Part shown: positions 62,789-64,000 of the stretch, piece after piece
Layout of the letters: each line of letters starts with the position of its first letter
How positions within the stretch are numbered: the stretch's first letter is position 1
Assembly: GCF_003812745.1 (NCBI RefSeq)
Contig: NZ_CP033831.1
Coordinates: 1,488,001-1,552,000, forward strand
Reading direction: 5' to 3'
From: Serratia sp. FDAARGOS_506
GTDB lineage: Bacteria > Pseudomonadota > Gammaproteobacteria > Enterobacterales > Enterobacteriaceae
DNA: 64,000 nt
Program-made: the position numbers and the translations under genes
The notes under the pieces: generated by a model
What the model saw: only the letters and a program-made list of their open reading frames with translations
Told to the model about the DNA's origin: nothing
The model's database searches: none

Positions 62789-64000
62789 ATGACTCAACAG
62801 ACTTTCCTGGTGGAAATCGGCACGGAAGAGCTGCCGCCGAAGGCTCTTCGTTCCCTGGCGGAATCTTTCGCCGCCAACTTCACCGCCGAGCTGGACAACG
62901 CCGGCCTGGAACACGGTGACGTGAGCTGGTTCGCCGCACCGCGCCGCCTGGCGCTGAAAGTGGCCAACCTGAGCGCGGCACAGGCCGATCGCGAAATTGA
63001 AAAACGCGGCCCGGCGATCGCCCAGGCGTTCGACGCCGAAGGCAAACCGAGCAAAGCGGCCGAAGGCTGGGCGCGCGGCTGTGGCATCACCGTCGATCAG
63101 GCAGAACGCCTGGTGACCGACAAGGGCGAATGGTTGATGTATCGCGCCCACGTCAAAGGCCAGTCGGCACAGCAACTGCTGGCCGGCATGGTCAGCACCG
63201 CGCTGGCTAAGCTGCCGATTCCGAAACTGATGCGTTGGGGCGACTCCGACGTGCAGTTCGTGCGTCCGGTACACACCGTCACGATGCTGCTGGGCGCCGA
63301 TCTGATCCCGGGCACCGTGCTGGGCATCGCGTCTGCACGCACCGTGCGCGGCCACCGCTTCATGGGCGAAGCCGAGTTCACCCTCGACAACGCCGACCAA
63401 TATCCGCAGATCCTGCTGGAGCGCGGCAAAGTGGTCGCCGACTATGAAGCGCGTAAAGCCCTCATCAAGCGCGATGCCGAGCTGGCGGCGCAGAAGATTG
63501 GCGGCAAAGCCGATCTGAGCGACAGCCTGCTGGAAGAAGTGGCCTCGCTGGTGGAATGGCCGGTGGTACTGACCGCCAAATTCGAAGAGAAATTCCTGGC
63601 GGTGCCGGCGGAAGCGCTGGTCTACACCATGAAGGGCGATCAGAAGTATTTCCCGGTGTACGACGCCGCGGGCAAACTGCTGCCGAACTTTATCTTCGTG
63701 GCTAACATTGAGTCGAAAGACCCGCAGCAGATCATCTCCGGTAACGAGAAGGTGGTGCGTCCACGCCTGGCCGACGCCGAGTTCTTCTTCAACACTGACC
63801 GCAAAAAACGTCTGGAAGACAACCTGCCGCGCCTGGAAACCGTGCTGTTCCAACAGCAACTGGGTACCCTGCGCGACAAAACCGACCGCATTCAGGCGCT
63901 GGCGGGCTGGGTTGCCGGCCAGATCGGCGCCGACGTCAACCACGCTACCCGCGCGGGCCTGCTGTCGAAGTGCGACCTGATGACCAACATGGTGTTCGAA
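62789..64000 (+). CDS. glyS: GlyS, glycyl-tRNA synthetase beta subunit (5' part)
   Basis: The beta subunit binds tRNA-Gly and contributes the anticodon-recognition and HD-like parts. ATG 62789 follows AAGAGG, and 404 codons are open to the end of the window; the E. coli protein has about 689 residues, so the 3' part is missing. N-terminal blocks [27 protein letters not shown] and [16 protein letters not shown] are conserved, as is [20 protein letters not shown]. It forms an operon with glyQ. Confidence 0.99.
   Translation, partial: MTQQTFLVEIGTEELPPKALRSLAESFAANFTAELDNAGLEHGDVSWFAAPRRLALKVANLSAAQADREIEKRGPAIAQAFDAEGKPSKAAEGWARGCGITVDQAERLVTDKGEWLMYRAHVKGQSAQQLLAGMVSTALAKLPIPKLMRWGDSDVQFVRPVHTVTMLLGADLIPGTVLGIASARTVRGHRFMGEAEFTLDNADQYPQILLERGKVVADYEARKALIKRDAELAAQKIGGKADLSDSLLEEVASLVEWPVVLTAKFEEKFLAVPAEALVYTMKGDQKYFPVYDAAGKLLPNFIFVANIESKDPQQIISGNEKVVRPRLADAEFFFNTDRKKRLEDNLPRLETVLFQQQLGTLRDKTDRIQALAGWVAGQIGADVNHATRAGLLSKCDLMTNMVFE

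Overview
The window is a chromosomal segment of an enterobacterium, most likely Serratia (S. marcescens or a close relative). It has GC-rich coding DNA, core proteins very close to those of Escherichia coli, and E. coli-like gene order around the replication origin. Accessory genes include a 2-ketogluconate cluster and a GDSL autotransporter. The genus call is inference from gene content; no rRNA or tRNA gene lies in the window. I saw no prophage, insertion sequence, CRISPR array or defence island.

Layout. 1-3874: asnC (3' end), mioC, oriC (two consensus DnaA boxes, three AT-rich 13-mers, dense GATC sites), mnmG, rsmG. 4393-11454: the ATP synthase operon atpIBEFHAGDC with its promoter and terminator. 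11687-15089: glmU-glmS (amino-sugar and UDP-GlcNAc synthesis) ending at an unoccupied attTn7 site. 15261-19975: the Pho-box-controlled pstSCAB-phoU phosphate operon. 20098-22474: a polar amino-acid ABC importer with binding protein and two permeases but no ATPase gene. 22471-28715: yieH, a Nudix hydrolase, adeP, a degenerate alpha/beta-hydrolase, chrR, yieE and a metallo-beta-lactamase-fold protein. 28861-32700, leftward: mnmE, yidC, yidD, rnpA, rpmH. 33383-39562, rightward: dnaA, dnaN, recF, gyrB, with a 76-bp palindromic repeat between dnaN and recF. 39688-48960: yidA, a dehydratase/imine-reductase pair, yidR, yidQ, the heat-shock genes ibpA and ibpB with a sigma-32 promoter and two ROSE-type thermometers, yidE, avtA. 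49096-51509: malS and a 50-residue protein. 51511-56898: a 2-ketogluconate operon (kguE-kguK-kguT-ghrB/kguD) with a PtxS-type LacI regulator and operator. 57023-64000: yiaD, yiaC, tag, a GDSL autotransporter esterase, an apparent leftward small RNA, glyQ and the start of glyS.

How the parts work together. Most of the window is housekeeping: replication initiation (oriC, DnaA, DnaN, RecF, GyrB), ATP synthesis, tRNA wobble modification (MnmE with MnmG), membrane insertion (YidC/YidD), RNase P protein and phosphate homeostasis. The accessory parts are catabolic or surface functions placed between core genes. The most coherent is the 2-ketogluconate module. KguT imports 2-ketogluconate, KguK phosphorylates it, and the GhrB/KguD reductase yields 6-phosphogluconate, under a LacI-type repressor with a perfect TGGAACCGGTTCCA operator. 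The freshest leads are a putative small RNA upstream of glyQ, the EutB/EutC- or BhcB/BhcD-like enzyme pair, the ATPase-less ABC importer, the serine-less hydrolase and the palindromic repeat inside the dnaA operon. I found no clearly new multi-gene system.
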